From Flavobacteriales bacterium (GTDB lineage Bacteria > Bacteroidota > Bacteroidia > Flavobacteriales > Crocinitomicaceae): DNA of 23,791 nt. The notes under the pieces are model-generated. The model was not told the origin of the DNA. It made no database searches and was given only the letters and a program-made list of their open reading frames with translations. The DNA lies in assembly GCA_947375085.1 (NCBI GenBank), contig CANCEQ010000020.1:1-23791 (forward strand), given 5' to 3'. Shown piece after piece: positions 22,704 through 23,791 of the stretch. The stretch's first letter is position 1, and the number at the start of each line of letters is the position of its first letter. The translations under genes and the position numbers were made by a program.

Positions 22704-23791
22704 ATGAAGCAATTTGAAATTCCAGAATTTTACAGATCTCCAATTATTAGTCAAGTTAAAGCGAAGCGTAAATTGGAAGACCCACGAAAAAAGGATTTCT
22801 CACCTTCACTTTTGGATTTTGGTAAAATCAGATTCTTAATAGCTCGTCACTTTGGATTTTGTTATGGTGTCGAAAATGCAATTGAAATTTCATACAAAGC
22901 AATTCAAGAGAATCCAGAAAAACGCATTTTCTTATTGAGTCAAATGATTCATAATCCGGATGTAAATGCCGATTTATTGAGTTATGGTATACAATTTATT
23001 CAAGATACAAGCGGGAAACAATTGATTCCTTGGAATGAAATTAAAGCAGATGATGTTGTAATTATCCCTGCATTTGGAACAACTGTTGAAATTGAAAAAA
23101 TTCTTACAGATATAGGAGTAAATGTTGCTAAATACAATACAACTTGTCCGTTCGTTGAAAAAGTTTGGAATCGATCTGAAACATTAGGAACAAAAGACCA
23201 TACGATTATCATTCACGGAAAACATAGTCACGAAGAAACGAGAGCTACTTTTTCTCACAGTGTGAAAAATGCACCAGCTTTAGTTATCAAGGATTTAAAA
23301 GAAGCTGCTTTATTAGCTGATGTCATAAATGGTAAATTAACTTCAACTGATTTCTATTCTATTTTTGAAGGTAAATATTCACCTAATTTTAATCCAGAAA
23401 AAGATTTAACTAAAATTGGAGTAATCAACCAAACTACAATGTTAGCAACGGAAACGCAAGAAATAACGGATTTCTTACGTCAAACAATGCTAGCCAAATA
23501 TGGTGAGGAAGAAATTAAAAATCACATTGCTGACACAAGAGACACTTTGTGTTACGCAACAAACGACAATCAATCTGCAACTCTAGGATTATTAAAAGAA
23601 GAAGCTGATTTAGCGATTGTAATCGGCGGAAATAACAGTTCTAACACAACTCATTTGGTTGAATTGTTAGAACCAAAATTTAAAACCTTCTTTATTCAAT
23701 CTTCAGATAGTATACATTCAAAAAATTCAATTTCATCTTTTGATATTCATGAAAAGAAAATCGTTGAATTTGATTCATTTTTAGAAGATTC
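22704..23791 (+). CDS. ispH: 4-hydroxy-3-methylbut-2-enyl diphosphate reductase IspH (partial)
   Basis: The frame is open from the ATG to the window edge, 362 codons, without a stop. The protein is the last enzyme of the MEP isoprenoid pathway, a 4Fe-4S enzyme that makes IPP and DMAPP. The three cluster cysteines are present: C53 (FGFCYGV), C148 (TTCPFV) and C283 (DTLCYATNDNQSA). The substrate residues appear in HGKHSHEET (171-179), NQTTMLATET (242-251) and NNSSNT. About 40 residues precede the first cysteine motif, more than in the E. coli enzyme, and a loop near 213-235 is enlarged. Both fit the longer (~400-residue) Bacteroidota type. Only the C-terminus is missing. Confidence 0.96.
   Translation, partial: MKQFEIPEFYRSPIISQVKAKRKLEDPRKKDFSPSLLDFGKIRFLIARHFGFCYGVENAIEISYKAIQENPEKRIFLLSQMIHNPDVNADLLSYGIQFIQDTSGKQLIPWNEIKADDVVIIPAFGTTVEIEKILTDIGVNVAKYNTTCPFVEKVWNRSETLGTKDHTIIIHGKHSHEETRATFSHSVKNAPALVIKDLKEAALLADVINGKLTSTDFYSIFEGKYSPNFNPEKDLTKIGVINQTTMLATETQEITDFLRQTMLAKYGEEEIKNHIADTRDTLCYATNDNQSATLGLLKEEADLAIVIGGNNSSNTTHLVELLEPKFKTFFIQSSDSIHSKNSISSFDIHEKKIVEFDSFLED

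Overview
The window is A+T-rich chromosomal DNA from a member of the Bacteroidota, most likely Flavobacteriales (a Fluviicola/Crocinitomicaceae-like organism is my guess). Three things point there. Several genes are preceded by the Bacteroidota -7 element TAnnTTTG, twice with a TTG about 18-19 bp upstream. Starts are A-rich and lack Shine-Dalgarno sequences. The gene families are typical of the phylum: a PadR/PspC pair, an orphan DUF2795 protein, bacterial GH3 proteins, the long form of IspH, and an HldD-type heptose epimerase for LPS. No tRNA, rRNA, CRISPR array, insertion sequence or prophage gene was found. The window reads as core and housekeeping chromosome.

Layout. (1) 1-3,649: the start of a DUF983 gene (cut by the window edge), a divergent AraC-type regulator, a padR-pspC membrane-stress operon on the minus strand with an apparent autoregulatory operator, and a DivIC/FtsB-like division protein. 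(2) 3,775-5,261: dnaA with a strong terminator, followed by a 410-bp A+T-rich divergent intergenic region without recognisable DnaA boxes. (3) 5,672-9,329: a tightly packed plus-strand operon of a hotdog thioesterase, an arginase/formimidoylglutamase-family ureohydrolase and a membrane-anchored patatin phospholipase. (4) 9,625-11,879: a three-domain signalling protein (receiver-like, class III adenylate cyclase, HD phosphohydrolase) followed after 5 nt by a PduO-type cobalamin adenosyltransferase. (5) 11,928-12,238: a self-contained DUF2795 gene with consensus promoter and a perfect bidirectional terminator. (6) 12,288-16,339, minus strand: HldD-like epimerase, deoxynucleoside kinase, a secreted propeller-like protein and a GH3-family adenylating enzyme. 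(7) 16,393-16,591: a 32-codon single-helix membrane protein gene with its own promoter and terminator. (8) 16,609-20,997, minus strand: a secreted MORN-repeat protein, a thioesterase, a FlaA1/CapD-type nucleotide-sugar dehydratase and a CE4-like polysaccharide deacetylase, which suggests surface glycan work. (9) 21,047-22,614: a CYTH triphosphatase gene convergent with a lipoprotein/small-protein pair. The two 3' ends are joined by a ~140-bp repeat element whose inverted ends supply both stop codons. (10) 22,704 to the end: ispH, cut by the window edge.

The most notable items are the cyclase-HD fusion with a receiver that lacks its phospho-aspartate, the 32-aa membrane microprotein, the repeat element that provides the stop codons of two convergent genes, and the 25-bp dyad in the padR promoter. 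I found no clearly new multi-gene defence or mobile system.
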